In this document: positions 8,233 to 17,260 of the stretch, piece by piece
How positions within the stretch are numbered: the first letter of the stretch is position 1
How the letters are laid out: each line of letters starts with the position of its first letter
Notes under the pieces: model-generated
Seen by the model: only the letters and a program-made list of their open reading frames with translations
The model's database searches: none
What the model was told of the DNA's origin: nothing
Program-made: the position numbers and the translations under genes
Assembly: GCF_037040815.1 (NCBI RefSeq)
Contig: NZ_CP146232.1
Span: 2,536,501-2,600,500 of the forward strand
Length of the DNA stretch: 64,000 nucleotides
Direction: 5' to 3'
DNA from: Pararoseomonas sp. SCSIO 73927
GTDB lineage: Bacteria > Pseudomonadota > Alphaproteobacteria > Acetobacterales > Acetobacteraceae

Positions 8233-9045
8233 TCAAAAGGCGGGGATGGCGGCGCCCTGGAAGGTGGTCTCGACGAACCTCTTCACCTCGTCGTTCTGGT
8301 AGGCGGCGAGCAGGCGACGCACCCAGGGGGCGTCCCTGTCCTGCGTCCGCACGGCGATGAGGTTGGCGTAGGGGCTGTCGCCGCTCTCCACCGCCAGGGA
8401 ATCGCGCACGGGGTTCAGCCCGGCGGGCACGGCGAAGTTGGTGTTGATGGCGGCCAGGTCCACATCCTCCAGCGCGCGGGGGATCTGCGCGGCCTCCAGC
8501 TCCGTCACGCGGATGCGCTTGGGGTTGGCGGTGATGTCGGCCACCGTCGCCGTGTGGTCGGCGCCCTCCTTCAGGCTGAACAGGCCGGCCCTCGCCAGCA
8601 GGACCAGGGCACGGCCGCCGTTGCTGGGATCGTTCGGGATCGCCACCCGGGCGCCGTTCGGCACCTCCTGCACGGACTTCAGCCGGCGGGAGTAGACGCC
8701 CATCGGGAAGATCAGCGTCTTGCCCACGGCCACCAGCGGCAAGCGGCGGTCGCGCACCGCGGCGTCCAAGAAGGGCTGGTGCTGGTAGGAATTGGCGTCC
8801 AGGTCGCCGGCGGCGAGCGCGGCGTTGGGCTGGATGTAGTCGGTGAACTCGACCACCCGGATTACCAGCCCGTCGCGCGCCGCAATGTCGCGCACCCTCT
8901 CCAGCACCTGGGAGTGCGGCCCGGCGGTGGCGCCGATGCGGAGCGGCCGGGCAGCGGTGCCGGCCTCCTGCGCACGCGCCGCGGCGGGCAGGACCAGGGG
9001 GGAGAGGGCAGCGAGGGCCGCGAGGCGGCGGCGTGTGACGGGCAT
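8233..9045 (-). CDS. metQ: MetQ/NlpA-family substrate-binding protein, copy 1
   Basis: 270 residues. The Sec signal ends LVLPAAARA before QE. The mature protein starts with RPLRIGATAGPHSQVLERVR and contains DLDANSYQHQPFLDAAV and VAIPNDPSNGGRALVLLARA, as in MetQ. It is the periplasmic binding component for methionine-type ABC uptake. It lies 20 bp downstream of metI in the same operon. The arrangement with a second copy directly behind it points to tandem duplication and divergence. Confidence 0.88.
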   Translation of the reverse strand: MPVTRRRLAALAALSPLVLPAAARAQEAGTAARPLRIGATAGPHSQVLERVRDIAARDGLVIRVVEFTDYIQPNAALAAGDLDANSYQHQPFLDAAVRDRRLPLVAVGKTLIFPMGVYSRRLKSVQEVPNGARVAIPNDPSNGGRALVLLARAGLFSLKEGADHTATVADITANPKRIRVTELEAAQIPRALEDVDLAAINTNFAVPAGLNPVRDSLAVESGDSPYANLIAVRTQDRDAPWVRRLLAAYQNDEVKRFVETTFQGAAIPAF

Positions 9046-9065
9046 GGTTGTCCTTCCCTGTTATG

Positions 9066-9731
9066 TCAGCGCCGGCTGGTGCGCCGGACGAGCCAGTCCC
9101 CCAGGGATTGCAGCCCCTGGACGAAGAGGATGAGGATGACGACAACGGTCGCCATCACCTCCGGCATGAAGCGCTGGTAGCCGAAGCGGATGCCGAGATC
9201 GCCGAGACCGCCACCCCCGATGGCCCCCGCCATGGCGGAGTAGCCGACGAGGCTGACGAGGGTGACGGTGACGGCCGCGATCAGCCCGGGCATGGCCTCC
9301 GGCACCAGGACGCGGGTGAGGATCTGGGTGCGGGTGGCGCCCATGGCGCGCGCCGCCTCGATCACGCCCCGGTCCACCTCGCGCAGCGCGTTCTCGAAGA
9401 GGCGGGCGATGAAGGCGATGGCGGCGAGGGCCAGCGGCACCATGGCCGCCGTGGTGCCAATGGAGGTGCCGGCCACCAGCCGCGTAAAGGGCACGATGGC
9501 CACCATCAGGATGATGAAGGGCGTGGAGCGCACGGCGTTGATCAGCAGCCCGACCGGCCGGTTGGCCCAGGCATTGGGGGCGAGCCCGCCCGGACCGGTG
9601 GAGTAGAGCAGCAGGGCGAGCGGCAGACCGACGACGACGGCGATGACCACGCTGCCGAAGGTCATCAGCAGCGTTTCCCATGCCGCCTCGATCATCAGGT
9701 CGGTCAGCGCCGGGGGCAGCCAGGGGATCAT
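9066..9731 (-). CDS. metI: methionine ABC transporter permease
   Basis: 221 residues, the usual MetI length. Five or so membrane segments are visible (ETLLMTFGSVVIAVVVGLPL; AMVPLALAAIAFIARLFENA; VTVTLVSLVGYSAMAGAIGG). The EAA loop reads VIEAARAMGATRTQILTRVL. It forms the inner-membrane channel of the MetNIQ importer. Its start overlaps the metN stop by 4 bp (ATGA), showing translational coupling. Confidence 0.93.
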   Translation of the reverse strand: MIPWLPPALTDLMIEAAWETLLMTFGSVVIAVVVGLPLALLLYSTGPGGLAPNAWANRPVGLLINAVRSTPFIILMVAIVPFTRLVAGTSIGTTAAMVPLALAAIAFIARLFENALREVDRGVIEAARAMGATRTQILTRVLVPEAMPGLIAAVTVTLVSLVGYSAMAGAIGGGGLGDLGIRFGYQRFMPEVMATVVVILILFVQGLQSLGDWLVRRTSRR

Positions 9732-10792
9732 ACCGGGTCCTCCGCGATCTCGGAGACGTCGAGGCCGAGGCCGCGCATCCAGGCGCTGGCCTCCTCGATG
9801 GCGGCGGGCGGGCCGTAGGCGGCCAGCGCCATGAGGCCGTAGGGCTCCCGCCCGATCGCGTCGATGCGGCCGGAGACGATGTTCAGGTCCAGCCCGTAGC
9901 GGCGGGAGGCCTCGCTGACCACGGCGCGGGTGGAGGAGGGGCCGGCGAAGAGCACCTGCAGCAGCCGCCGCTCCTCGTCCGGCCCCGGCTCGGGCAGGCG
10001 GGCCACGGTGCCGGGCGGCACGACATGGCCGATCACCTCCGCCACGAAGCGGCGGGTGGTGGGGTGGGCGGGGCGGGTGAAGACGTCGAAGACGCGCCCC
10101 CCCTCGATCACCTTCCCGGCCTCCATCACCGCCACGCGGTCGCAGATCGCCTTCACCACCGACATCTCGTGGGTGATGAGCAGCACCGTCAGGTCCAGCC
10201 GGTCCCGGATGGAGCGAATGAGGGAGAGGATCTCCTCCGTCGTCTCCGGATCGAGCGCGCTCGTCGCCTCGTCGCAGAGCAGGACGCGGGGGCGGGAGGC
10301 CAGGGCGCGCGCGATGCCCACGCGCTGCTTCTGCCCGCCGGAGAGCTGGGCGGGGTAGTAGTTCCTGCGATCCTCCAGCCCCACCAGGGGCAGCAACTCT
10401 GCCACCCGCGCCTCGCGCTCCGCCCGGGGCACGCCGGCGATTTCCAGCGGAAAGGCGATGTTCGCGGTGACGGTGCGGGAGGAGAGCAGGTTGAAGTGCT
10501 GGAACACCATGCCGATCCCGCGCCGGGCACGCCGCAGCGCCGCCTCGTCCAGCGCGGTAACTTCCTGGCCCAGCACCGTCACGCGGCCCGAATCGGGGCG
10601 CTCCAGCAGGTTCACGCAGCGCAGCAGGGTGGACTTGCCGGCACCTGACCGGCCGACGATGCCGTAGATCTCGCCGGGCGCAACATCGAGGGAGACGCCG
10701 TCCAGCGCGCGCAGCGGCGTGCCGCGGCCGCGATACTCGCGGACCAGCGCCTGGAGGGATATGGCCGGCGGGGGGCCGGAAGGGTCGGACAT
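9728..10792 (-). CDS. metN: methionine ABC transporter ATP-binding protein
   Basis: 354 residues from ATG 10792. Walker A GRSGAGKSTL, Q-loop, signature QLSGGQKQRVGIARAL, Walker B VLLCDEATSALD and H-loop LLITHEMSVV are all intact. The C-terminal ~80 residues form the NIL/ACT-like regulatory domain, which in E. coli MetN binds methionine and shuts transport down (trans-inhibition). It is the first gene of the met operon. Its promoter should lie in the 260-bp gap shared with the divergent dehydratase at 11053, and no SAM or SAH riboswitch was recognised there. Confidence 0.94.
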   Translation of the reverse strand: MSDPSGPPPAISLQALVREYRGRGTPLRALDGVSLDVAPGEIYGIVGRSGAGKSTLLRCVNLLERPDSGRVTVLGQEVTALDEAALRRARRGIGMVFQHFNLLSSRTVTANIAFPLEIAGVPRAEREARVAELLPLVGLEDRRNYYPAQLSGGQKQRVGIARALASRPRVLLCDEATSALDPETTEEILSLIRSIRDRLDLTVLLITHEMSVVKAICDRVAVMEAGKVIEGGRVFDVFTRPAHPTTRRFVAEVIGHVVPPGTVARLPEPGPDEERRLLQVLFAGPSSTRAVVSEASRRYGLDLNIVSGRIDAIGREPYGLMALAAYGPPAAIEEASAWMRGLGLDVSEIAEDPV

Positions 10793-11052
10793 GATGGGGA
10801 ACCCGAAGCGGGGAGGGGGGGCGGTCAGGCCCGCCGGGTCTGCCACGGATGGGGGATGCGGGGAATCCGACACCGCCCTGCGCCGTTCGGCATCGAAGCG
10901 TCGCGCCCTTCGCGAAGTTGCCGCGCCAGGCACACCGCCTTTCTCCTGTTCGATGGTGTGGTTTACGGATTGTACCCTATACGATCGTGCAAAGCTGTCA
11001 ACGTGGCCGCGCGGCTTGTCCCCCGGCCGGGAGCGCCGCACCATTCCGCCCC

Positions 11053-12027
11053 ATGAGCACGCTCCCGAGCTTCGATGACGTCCGCGCCGCTGCCGAGCGG
11101 CTGAAGGGCCGTGTGGTCCGCACGCCGATGCTGCGGCACCCCGTGCTGGACGAGGCCGTGGGCGGGACCGTGCTGGTGAAGCCGGAGCCGCTGCAGCGCA
11201 CCGGCTCCTTCAAGTTCCGGGGCGCGACGAACGCCGTGCTGCGCATGCCGGCGGAGAGGCGGGCGGGCGGGGTGGTGACGCACTCCTCGGGGAATCACGG
11301 CCAGGCCATCGCCTGCGCCTGCGTGGCGGAGGGGGTTCGCGCGCTGATCGCCATGCCGAAGGACGCGCCCTTCATCAAGGTGGAGAGCACGCGCCGCTGG
11401 GGCGCCGAGCTGTTCTTCTTCGACCGGCTGAGCACGGACCGGGATGCCCTGGCGCAGCACCTGGCGGAGCAGCGCAGCGCCACCCTCATCCCGCCCTTCG
11501 ACCACCCGGACGTGATCGCGGGCCAGGGCACGGTGGCGGTGGAGCTGATCGAGGACGCCGAAGCCGCCGGGCTGCGCCTGGACGTGCTGGCGGTCTGCAC
11601 GGGCGGCGGCGGGCTGACCGGCGGCTGCGCCCTGGCGGTGGAGGGAATGAGCCCGGGGACGGAGATCTTCGCCGTAGAGCCGGAGGGGTGGGACGATACG
11701 GCCCGCTCGCTCGCCGCCGGGCAGCGGGTGCGGGCGGACGGGAAAGGATCGACCTTCTGCGATTCCCTGCTCTCGGCCACGCCGGGGGAGATGACCTTCG
11801 CCATCAACGCGCCGCGCCTCGCCGGCGGCGTCTCCGTGACGCCGGACGAGGTGCTGCGCGCGATGCGCTTCGCCTTCGACCACCTGAAGATCGTGGTGGA
11901 GCCCGGCGGTGCCGTGGCGCTCGCCGCCGTGCTGGCGGGCTATATCCCGGCCAGGGGCCGGACCGTGGGCGTGGTGCTGAGCGGCGGGAACGTCGATCCC
12001 GCCGTCTTCACGCGCGCCATGGCCTGA
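11053..12027 (+). CDS. threonine/serine dehydratase (PLP, fold type II)
   Basis: 324 residues from ATG 11053. The Schiff-base Lys is in GSFKFRGATNAVLRM. SSGNHGQAIACACV is the phosphate and substrate loop, and TGGGGLTGGCAL binds the PLP phosphate. It lacks the C-terminal ACT domains of biosynthetic IlvA, so it is the catabolic type (threonine dehydratase or serine racemase/dehydratase). It deaminates threonine or serine to 2-oxo acids. It is divergent from metN. Substrate preference cannot be read from sequence. Confidence 0.88.
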   Translation: MSTLPSFDDVRAAAERLKGRVVRTPMLRHPVLDEAVGGTVLVKPEPLQRTGSFKFRGATNAVLRMPAERRAGGVVTHSSGNHGQAIACACVAEGVRALIAMPKDAPFIKVESTRRWGAELFFFDRLSTDRDALAQHLAEQRSATLIPPFDHPDVIAGQGTVAVELIEDAEAAGLRLDVLAVCTGGGGLTGGCALAVEGMSPGTEIFAVEPEGWDDTARSLAAGQRVRADGKGSTFCDSLLSATPGEMTFAINAPRLAGGVSVTPDEVLRAMRFAFDHLKIVVEPGGAVALAAVLAGYIPARGRTVGVVLSGGNVDPAVFTRAMA

Positions 12028-12048
12028 ACCCGGCGGCGCTGCGCCGGA

Positions 12049-12594
12049 TCAGGTATAACCCTTGTTCCGGTGATCCTCGGAAGCTTCCTCCTGGGTCTCG
12101 GCCCCGGCCTGGGAGCTGCCGGCGGAGGTGCCCCCGCCGGTGGAGGCGCCGCCCGCGGTGCCGGTGCTGCCTCCCGACGAGCCGTTCCCGGAGGAGGTGC
12201 CCGTGGAGGCAGCGCCCTCGGCGGGGCGGAAGTCGAAGCTGCCGTCCGTGCTCTGCCAGCTCTGCACGGTCAGCACCTTGGCGCCGCCCTTGCTCTCGTG
12301 CGGGCCGTGGACCACGCCCTTGGCATGGGTGAGGAAGGCGCCGACGCCGAGGGTCTCCCCGGCCTCGACGAGGTCGCCCTCCAGCACGTAGTGCATCTCG
12401 TCGCCGGCCTCATGGGAGTGGGCTGGGATCACGCCGCCCGCGGGCAGGTGGACGATGGAGGTGACGACGCCCTTCGAACGGTCCTCGTTCAGGATCTGGA
12501 TCCGGAACTCGCCCTTGGCGCCCGGGATCTCGAAGGGCACCGCCTCACCCGCCGATGCCATCTTCAGGCCCTGGCCCGCCCCTTGGTCCGACAT
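12049..12594 (-). CDS. cupin-domain protein with low-complexity tail
   Basis: 181 residues. The cupin core is at about 20-115 with metal motif HSHEAGDEMHYVLEGDL and second motif THAKGVVHGPHES. The last 60 residues are Gly/Ser/Thr-rich (TGTSSGNGSSGGSTGTAGG) and probably disordered. There is no signal peptide. A single cupin of this kind may be a small dioxygenase or isomerase, or simply a ligand sensor; no substrate is assigned. It is convergent with the dehydratase and 78 bp from moaB on the same strand. Confidence 0.75.
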   Translation of the reverse strand: MSDQGAGQGLKMASAGEAVPFEIPGAKGEFRIQILNEDRSKGVVTSIVHLPAGGVIPAHSHEAGDEMHYVLEGDLVEAGETLGVGAFLTHAKGVVHGPHESKGGAKVLTVQSWQSTDGSFDFRPAEGAASTGTSSGNGSSGGSTGTAGGASTGGGTSAGSSQAGAETQEEASEDHRNKGYT

Positions 12595-12672
12595 GTTCTG
12601 CCTCCGTCCGTCTGAGCGTTTCGAACGTGGCGCCGGATCGGGAAGTTGCCAGGGGGGCGAACCGGGGCGGAG

Positions 12673-13212
12673 TCAGGCTGCCTTCAGGTGCTCCAGCAGG
12701 CGGGGCATCAGCTCCACCAGGTTGCAGGGGCGGAAGCGGGAATCGAGCTGGTGGACGAGGATGTCGTCCCATCCGTCCTTCACCGCCCCCGTGCTGCCGG
12801 GAAGGGCGAAGAGGTAGGTGCCGCCGGAGACACCCCCGATGGCGCGGGACTGGATCGTGGAGGGGCCGATCTTCCCGTAGCTCAGCATCCGGAACAGCTC
12901 GCCGAAGCCGCTGATCTCCTTCTCCAGCACGCGGGCGAAGGCCTCGGGCGTCACGTCCCGGCCTGTGATGCCGGTGCCGCCGGTGGTGATGACGCAGTCC
13001 ACCTGCGGGTCCGCGATCCAGCGGCGCAGGTGGTCCTCGATGGTCCCGGCGTCGTCCCGGCAGATGGCGCGGTCGGCCAGGCGGTGCCCGGCGGCCTCGA
13101 TCCGGGCGGCCAGGGTGTCGCCGGAGCGGTCGGAGGCGAGGTCGCGCGTGTCGCTCACCGTCAGCACGGCGATGTTCACGGGCAGGAAGGTCCGGGTCTC
13201 GTCGATGGGCAT
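12673..13212 (-). CDS. moaB: molybdenum cofactor biosynthesis protein B
   Basis: 179 residues from ATG 13212. Motifs are IAVLTVSDTRDLASDRSGDT, CVITTGGTGITGRDVTPEA and LFALPGSTGAVKDGWD, which are the MoaB/MogA MPT-binding signatures. It adenylates molybdopterin or helps in that step of Moco synthesis in the cytoplasm. The length and the N-terminus (LPVNIAVLTVSD) match MoaB rather than MogA. No other Moco gene is in view. Confidence 0.92.
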   Translation of the reverse strand: MPIDETRTFLPVNIAVLTVSDTRDLASDRSGDTLAARIEAAGHRLADRAICRDDAGTIEDHLRRWIADPQVDCVITTGGTGITGRDVTPEAFARVLEKEISGFGELFRMLSYGKIGPSTIQSRAIGGVSGGTYLFALPGSTGAVKDGWDDILVHQLDSRFRPCNLVELMPRLLEHLKAA

Positions 13213-13336
13213 GGCTGGTACTCCTCTTCCCGGGATATAGGCGGCCAGGGCCGCGCAGCCGCCCCCTTCGCGGCGCGTTCGTGCCGTGGCAGGGTCCGCC
13301 CCCAATTCCCTGTCCTGGGTCCGAGAGGAGATCTCA

Positions 13337-13597
13337 ATGCCGCGGCTGCTGAACGCCCTGGGGTTCGTCGCCTTCGTGGTCGGGGCCGTCGCGCTCGCCT
13401 TCGCCCTCTATATTCTGCTCGCCGGGGTGATCGGCTGGAACCCCTTCAGCAATGTCCGGCCGATGCTGGCCAGCGTGAACAGCATGGCCGTCATGGCGCT
13501 GATCGGCGTCGTGCTGCTGGTGATCGGGGCCATGCTCGCCGTGGCGGCCGCCCGGGCGGAGTGGCGGCGGGAGATGCAGGCGGTGGTGGCGCCGTAG
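13337..13597 (+). CDS. small two-helix membrane protein
   Basis: 86 residues from ATG 13337 with AGAGGAG about 6 bp upstream. Two hydrophobic segments (FVAFVVGAVALAFALYILLA and MALIGVVLLVIGAMLAVAAA) flank a short loop. The C-terminus is charged and cytoplasmic. No known family recognised. Its good ribosome site and two clean membrane helices make it a likely real gene. Confidence 0.65.
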   Translation: MPRLLNALGFVAFVVGAVALAFALYILLAGVIGWNPFSNVRPMLASVNSMAVMALIGVVLLVIGAMLAVAAARAEWRREMQAVVAP

Positions 13598-13612
13598 CAC
13601 CACCCGCCACCC

Positions 13613-15172
13613 CTACCACTCCCCGAGGAACACTCCCGCCCGCTTGTGGCTGTCCGTCCGAAGCTCCGCCTCCGCCCAGGTGATGGTGGTGCGGCGCTTC
13701 AGGCCCTGAAACCAGGACAGCAGCCTCTCCCGCATCTCTGCGCAGACCGCGGCGGTGGCGGGATCGGCGCCGAGGTCGTTCAGCTCCTCCGGATCGGCCC
13801 GAAGGTCGAAGAGCATGGGGCGCAGCCCGTCGGTCCAGTGCACGTACTTCCAGCGCTCCGTCCGCACCATCCAGGCGTGGTGGTGCCCGGTGGGCAGGCC
13901 CAGGCGGCGGCGAGCGCCGCGGAAGGTCCAGTCGAGCTCTGAGATCGCGGCGTCCCGCCACGCCACCTCCCGCCCGCGGGTGAGGGGGAGGAGGGAGCGG
14001 CCGTCGATCACATGCTCCGCCGGGTCCAGGGCCAGCGCGTCCAGCACCGTCGGCACCACGTCGACCGCCTCGGCGAAGCGGTGCTCCACCGTGCCGCGCG
14101 TGGCGTCCGCCTCCGGCGAGGGATCGTAGAGAAGGAAGGGCACGCGCTGGATGCAGTCGTGGAACAGCTCCTTCTCGCCGAGCCAGTGGTCGCCGAGGTA
14201 GTCGCCGTGGTCGGCGCAGAAGACGACGAGCGTGTCCTCCCACCGCCCTAGCCGCTCCATCGCCTCCCACACCCGGCCGAGATGGTCGTCGAGCTGCTTG
14301 ATCAGGCCCTGATAGGCCGGGCGCACCGTCTCCACCGTCTCGTCGCGGGCGAAGTTCCGCGCCACCTCCTCGTTCTGGAACTCGCGCAGCACGGGGTGGG
14401 CGTCCGGCCCGCGCTCCGCCGTGCCCCGCACCACCGGCAGGCAGTCCTCCGGCCCGAACATGGCGTGGTAGGGGGCGGGCGCGATGTAGGGCCAGTGCGG
14501 CTTCACGTAGGAGAGGTGCAGCACCCAAGGCTTGTCCCCCTGCTCCTCCATGAAGCGGATGGCGACATCGGTGGTGTAGGCGGTCTCGCTGTGCTCCTCC
14601 TTCACGCGGGCGGGGTAGCGGACGTTCCGCATCTTCCAGCCGGAGAGCGGGCCATCGGGTCCGTCCACGGCGATGACGTAGTCCGTCCACGGGTCCTTGC
14701 TGTCGTAGCCTTTCTCGCGGAGCCAGTCGGCGTAGGCGGAGTCCGGCTCCCCGTGATGGCCGTCATGCCGGTCCACAAGCGTGAACCAGCCCTCGTCCAG
14801 CAGCACCTTCAACTCGCTCGCGCCGTCCACCTCCAGCCGCGCCTGGCCGCGCGCATCGGGCAGCACATGGGTCTTGCCGGCGAGCGCGAGGGTGCGCCCT
14901 GCCTCGCGCAGGTGCCAGCCCAGCGTCACCTCGCCGACGGAGAGCGGGACGCGGTTGTGCGTGGCGCCGTGCGAGGAGACGTAGCGGCCGGTGTAGTAGG
15001 ACATGCGCGAGGGGCCGCAGATGCCGGACTGCACGTAGGCCTGGGCGAAGCGCACGCCGCGCGCGGCCAGGGCATCGAGGTTCGGCGTGTGCAGGTGCGG
15101 GTGGCCCGCGCAGGACATGTGGTCCCAGCGGAACTGGTCCGCCATCACGAACAGCACGTTGCGAACCGTCAT
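13613..15172 (-). CDS. sulfatase-family hydrolase (arylsulfatase or phosphonate monoesterase type)
   Basis: 519 residues. The formylglycine site is C52 in GICGPSRMSYYTGRY (C-x-P-S-R). Metal ligands are seen in LFVMADQFRWDHM and CADHGDYLGDH. It has no signal peptide, which fits cytoplasmic phosphonate-monoester hydrolase/phosphodiesterase-like members better than exported sulfatases. It hydrolyses sulfate or phosphate/phosphonate monoesters after Cys maturation by FGE. It is divergent from two Bug binding proteins, which may bring in its substrate (inference). Confidence 0.87.
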   Translation of the reverse strand: MTVRNVLFVMADQFRWDHMSCAGHPHLHTPNLDALAARGVRFAQAYVQSGICGPSRMSYYTGRYVSSHGATHNRVPLSVGEVTLGWHLREAGRTLALAGKTHVLPDARGQARLEVDGASELKVLLDEGWFTLVDRHDGHHGEPDSAYADWLREKGYDSKDPWTDYVIAVDGPDGPLSGWKMRNVRYPARVKEEHSETAYTTDVAIRFMEEQGDKPWVLHLSYVKPHWPYIAPAPYHAMFGPEDCLPVVRGTAERGPDAHPVLREFQNEEVARNFARDETVETVRPAYQGLIKQLDDHLGRVWEAMERLGRWEDTLVVFCADHGDYLGDHWLGEKELFHDCIQRVPFLLYDPSPEADATRGTVEHRFAEAVDVVPTVLDALALDPAEHVIDGRSLLPLTRGREVAWRDAAISELDWTFRGARRRLGLPTGHHHAWMVRTERWKYVHWTDGLRPMLFDLRADPEELNDLGADPATAAVCAEMRERLLSWFQGLKRRTTITWAEAELRTDSHKRAGVFLGEW

Positions 15173-15269
15173 GGTGCCCTTGCTTCCCCCCGTTTGCTGC
15201 CGCCAGGATAGGTGAGGAGGAGGGCCGGCGACAGACCGGCCCCGGCGGGAAACAGGGGTTCAGGACGGC

Positions 15270-16247
15270 ATGGCGATGCTCACGCGGCGGATGATGGGGA
15301 TGCTCGCGGCCGGTGCTGCGCTGCCCGGGCCGGTGCTGGCCCAGGGCGACGTGACGCGGATCGTGGCGGCCTTCCCGCCCGGCGCGGCGCTGGACGGGGT
15401 GGCGCGGCTGCTGGCCGATGGCGCCGCGCGCGGGGCCGATGGCCGCGCCCGCGGCCCGACGGTGGTGGACAACCGCGCGGGCGCCAACGGCAACATCGCC
15501 GCCGGCCTCGTCTCCCGCGCCATGCCGGACGGGCGGACGCTGCTGCTGGCGATCGACACGACCTTCACCCTCAACCCCTTCGTCTATCCCCATCTTGGCT
15601 ACGAGCCGCGCGACCTGGAGCCCGTGGCGATCGCCGGCACCTTCCCGCTGGTGCTGCTCGTCCACCCCTCCACCCGGATCACGAGCCTGGAGGGCTTCGC
15701 GCGCGCGGCGCGGGAGCGGCCGATGCTCTACGCCTCGGCCGGCAACGGGTCCCCGGGCCACCTGGCGATGGAGTTCCTGCGCACCAGCCTCGGGCTGCGG
15801 CACCGGGCGCTGGAGCACGTGCCCTTCCGCGGCAATGCGGAGGCGATGACGGATCTTCTGGCGGGCCGCGTGCAGGCCGCCTTCATCGCCGTCTCCGGCG
15901 GCGCCGACTTCGTGAAGGACGGGCGGCTGCGCGCCCTGGCCGTCTCCGGCCCCCGGCGCATGCCGATCCTGCCGGATGCGCCCACCGTGGCGGAATCCGG
16001 CCATTCCGGCTTCGACGTGCGCTTCGCCTACATGCTGATGGCCCCGCGCGGCGTGCCGGAGGAGGCGAAGCAGGAATGGGCTGGGCTCGTCTCCGCCGTG
16101 ATGCAGGAGTCCCTGACGCGGGAGAGGATGGGCGCCTGGGCCGTGGACCCCGACGCCGGCGGCCCGCGTGAGGCGGCCGCCTGGATCGAGGCCGCCCATG
16201 CCCGCTGGGGGAAGGTGGCGCGGGATTCCGGAATGCGGATCGGCTGA
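15270..16247 (+). CDS. TctC/Bug-family periplasmic binding protein
   Basis: 325 residues. A signal peptide (MLAAGAALPGPVLA, then QG) precedes IVAAFPPGAALDGVARLLAD, then VVDNRAGANGNIAAGLVSRA and HVPFRGNAEAMTDLLAGRVQ, all Bug signatures. Such proteins bind carboxylates and deliver them to TctAB or act as sensors. No tctA or tctB lies nearby. The stop overlaps the start of the next Bug gene (TGATG), so they are co-translated. It is divergent from the sulfatase. Confidence 0.9.
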   Translation: MAMLTRRMMGMLAAGAALPGPVLAQGDVTRIVAAFPPGAALDGVARLLADGAARGADGRARGPTVVDNRAGANGNIAAGLVSRAMPDGRTLLLAIDTTFTLNPFVYPHLGYEPRDLEPVAIAGTFPLVLLVHPSTRITSLEGFARAARERPMLYASAGNGSPGHLAMEFLRTSLGLRHRALEHVPFRGNAEAMTDLLAGRVQAAFIAVSGGADFVKDGRLRALAVSGPRRMPILPDAPTVAESGHSGFDVRFAYMLMAPRGVPEEAKQEWAGLVSAVMQESLTRERMGAWAVDPDAGGPREAAAWIEAAHARWGKVARDSGMRIG

Positions 16248-17224
16248 TGGGCCGCGCGATCTCGCGCCGGTCCCTGGGCGCGGCGCTCGCCGCGGGGGCA
16301 CTGGCGCGGCAGGCAGCGGCGCAGTCCACGGACCCCGCGCGCATCATCGTGCCCTTCCCGCCCGGCGCTGCCTCGGACGGCATCGCGCGGCTGCTGGCGG
16401 AGCGGATGGTGCGGGCCGGCACCTGGGGAAGCGCGGTGCTGACGGAGAGCCGGCCCGGCGCGGGCGGCAACATCGCCGGCGCCGCGGCCGCCCGCGCGCG
16501 GCCGGACGGGCGCAGCTTCCTGCTGACCATCGACAGCACGCTGACGGTGAACCCGCACCTCTACCCCGACCTCGGCTACGACCCGGACGCGCTGGAGCCG
16601 GTGGCGCTGATGGGCACCTTCGCGCAGGTGCTGCTGGCCCATCCATCCTCCGGTGTCTCCACCCTTCCGGAGTTCCTGGCGGCGGCACGGGGGCGGGGCC
16701 TGGCCTACGCCTCCGGCGGGGTGGGCACACCGGGGCAGCTGGCGATGGAGGCGTTCCGGCTGGCCGCCGGGCTGCCAGCCACGGCGCTGAGCCACGTGCC
16801 CTATCGCGGCTCCGGCCCGGCGCTGACGGACCTGATCGCCGGGAACGTGCCGGTGGGTTTCCTGGCGATCTCCGGCGCGCCGGACTTCGTGCGCGACGGG
16901 CGGGTGCGGGCCATCGCCGTCTCCAGCGCGGAGCGGCTGGAGACGCTGCCGGCCGTGCCAACGGTCGCGGAGCTCGGCTTCCCCGGGCTGGACATGGAGT
17001 TCGCCAACCTGCTGATCGCGCCGAAGGGCATCCCGGCCGCGGCGCGGGACGAGGTCGCCGCCCTGGCAGTCGCGATGCTGCGGGAAGAGCCGGTGCGCGC
17101 GCGCTTCGCCATGTGGAACCTCTCCACCCGCGCTGGCGGGCCGGAGGAGGCGGGCGCCTGGATCGCCCGCGCCCGGCCGCGCTGGGGCGAGGTGGTGCGG
17201 GCCACGGGAATGCGGGCGGAGTAG
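16247..17224 (+). CDS. TctC/Bug-family periplasmic binding protein (tandem paralogue)
   Basis: 325 residues, exactly the length of its neighbour and clearly paralogous: IIVPFPPGAASDGIARLLAE, ESRPGAGGNIAGAAAARARP and HVPYRGSGPALTDLIAGNVP. Signal peptide ends LARQAAAQ. The 1-base stop/start overlap shows coupling to the upstream gene. The pair probably arose by tandem duplication and may bind different organic acids. Followed by repeat copy 2, whose first hairpin would terminate it. Confidence 0.9.
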   Translation: MGRAISRRSLGAALAAGALARQAAAQSTDPARIIVPFPPGAASDGIARLLAERMVRAGTWGSAVLTESRPGAGGNIAGAAAARARPDGRSFLLTIDSTLTVNPHLYPDLGYDPDALEPVALMGTFAQVLLAHPSSGVSTLPEFLAAARGRGLAYASGGVGTPGQLAMEAFRLAAGLPATALSHVPYRGSGPALTDLIAGNVPVGFLAISGAPDFVRDGRVRAIAVSSAERLETLPAVPTVAELGFPGLDMEFANLLIAPKGIPAAARDEVAALAVAMLREEPVRARFAMWNLSTRAGGPEEAGAWIARARPRWGEVVRATGMRAE

Positions 17225-17260
17225 GGGCGGCGCGGTTCCTACGCCGGTGGTCCGTGGCCA

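Noticed and set aside
10793..11052. SAM or SAH riboswitch controlling the met operon
   Set aside because: No conserved riboswitch core recognised in the divergent gap.
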